NCBI GenBank assembly: GCA_003480425.1
Contig: QUJA01000015.1
Location: forward strand, 1 to 63,048
Length of the DNA: 63,048 nt
Direction: 5' to 3'
DNA from: Firmicutes bacterium AM31-12AC
GTDB taxonomy: Bacteria > Bacillota > Clostridia > Lachnospirales > Lachnospiraceae
Shown piece after piece: positions 62,821 through 63,048 of this stretch. Position 1 is the stretch's first letter; each line of letters begins with the position of its first letter. The notes beneath the pieces are model-generated. The model made no database searches. It was not told the origin of the DNA and worked only from the letters and a program-made list of their open reading frames with translations. A program made the translations under genes and the position numbers.

Positions 62821-62852
62821 ATCCCGGAAGTATTTTGCTTCCGGGATTTTTC
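62821..62852 (+). terminator. original rplM-rpsI operon terminator, now displaced
   Basis: ATCCCGGAAG (62821-62830) pairs perfectly with CTTCCGGGAT (62838-62847) before a T run. It lies 28 bases after the rpsI stop codon of the attR copy, as expected for the operon terminator before insertion. Confidence 0.85.
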
Positions 62853-62967
62853 TAAAAATATCTAAAACAATCTATTATCAAAAATAAATTAAAATTCAGA
62901 TTAGAAATCAAAATAATAATTCAGTAAAAATCCAGAGTAAATTAAATAGAAGAGTGTATTGGAGTGT

Positions 62968-63048
62968 GGAGTATCTGCAAGATAGAGAAAAGGCAAGTTG
63001 CGGATGCAAATTTTTGCAGGGGAGTATCTGCAAGATAGAGAAAAGGCA
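62968..63048. repeat. 28-base direct repeat at window end
   Basis: The 28 bases GGAGTATCTGC...AAAAGGCA occur at 62968-62995 and, identically, at 63021-63048, where the window ends. The 25-base spacer contains TGCAAATTTTTGCA. With only two copies visible it may be a larger repeat array or an intergenic duplication. Confidence 0.7.

Noticed and set aside
62642..62887. 81-codon frame crossing attR
   Set aside because: It runs through the rpsI-end duplication in the wrong frame and through the terminator.
62968..63048. CRISPR array
   Set aside because: Repeat and spacer lengths would fit, but only two copies are visible, the repeat is not CRISPR-like in sequence, and no cas genes are in the window.

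Overview
The window looks like the chromosome of a gut-type Lachnospiraceae/Clostridia bacterium. The flanking DNA is AT-rich, with strong Shine-Dalgarno sites, a consensus sigma-A promoter and genes typical of that family. This chromosome (1-8626, resuming near 62797) is interrupted by an integrative conjugative element (ICE) of about 54 kb, which is visibly richer in GC. The ICE contains a second, still more GC-rich mobilizable element (IME) of about 9.2 kb.

Left chromosome, 61-8626: a GH13 alpha-amylase-family enzyme (minus strand), a small conserved protein, a YkgJ-type cysteine-cluster protein, a 4'-phosphopantetheinyl transferase, a secreted/anchored SGNH hydrolase, endonuclease III (nth, frameshifted in this sequence), an M18 aminopeptidase, a FliB-like cysteine-cluster protein, and the rplM-rpsI operon with its promoter and leader. 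The ICE sits at the 3' end of rpsI. A 52-bp stretch of that end (49/52 identical) recurs at 62745-62796, so the two copies are the att sites. The ICE carries its own terminator just inside the left att copy; the probable original operon terminator is now 54 kb away at 62821.

ICE backbone, 9091-15022 and 24599-52372: parA/parB with a perfect palindrome inside parB; a replication-type HTH protein; PcfB-like protein and VirD4-type coupling ATPase; Maff2, VirB6/TrbL-like, PrgI-like and VirB4-like channel proteins; a CHAP-domain lytic transglycosylase/peptidase-like protein; DUF4315 and DUF4366 proteins; a membrane protein that appears to share a domain with the coupling ATPase; topoisomerase III; a CHC2 zinc finger/ArdC-like/YodL-like fusion; a protein of about 2,930 codons combining ArdC-like, N6-methylase-like and SNF2-helicase parts, with tnpV encoded inside it in another frame; and MobC, relaxase and a hairpin-rich candidate oriT. 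Cargo at 52441-58151 is an XRE regulator, a two-component system and a Bce/MacB-like ABC transporter whose promoters share a 26-bp operator. The right end holds a sigma-like gene whose ribosome binding site lies in a long hairpin, an excisionase-like gene and two tandem tyrosine recombinases.

IME, about 15365-24600: inserted in the Maff2 gene at an AA dinucleotide. It carries an ECF sigma/anti-sigma pair, Tn916 ORF7/ORF8-like regulators, MobC, relaxase, replication proteins (replisome organizer and DnaC-like), a TnpW-like protein and a large serine recombinase.

A recurrent oddity is a set of seven places, in both chromosome and ICE, where exactly one base appears to be missing from an otherwise recognisable gene. 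One affects the start of rpsI, an essential gene. This points strongly to base-deletion errors in the sequence rather than seven biological pseudogenes. Conclusions about broken genes should be read in that light.
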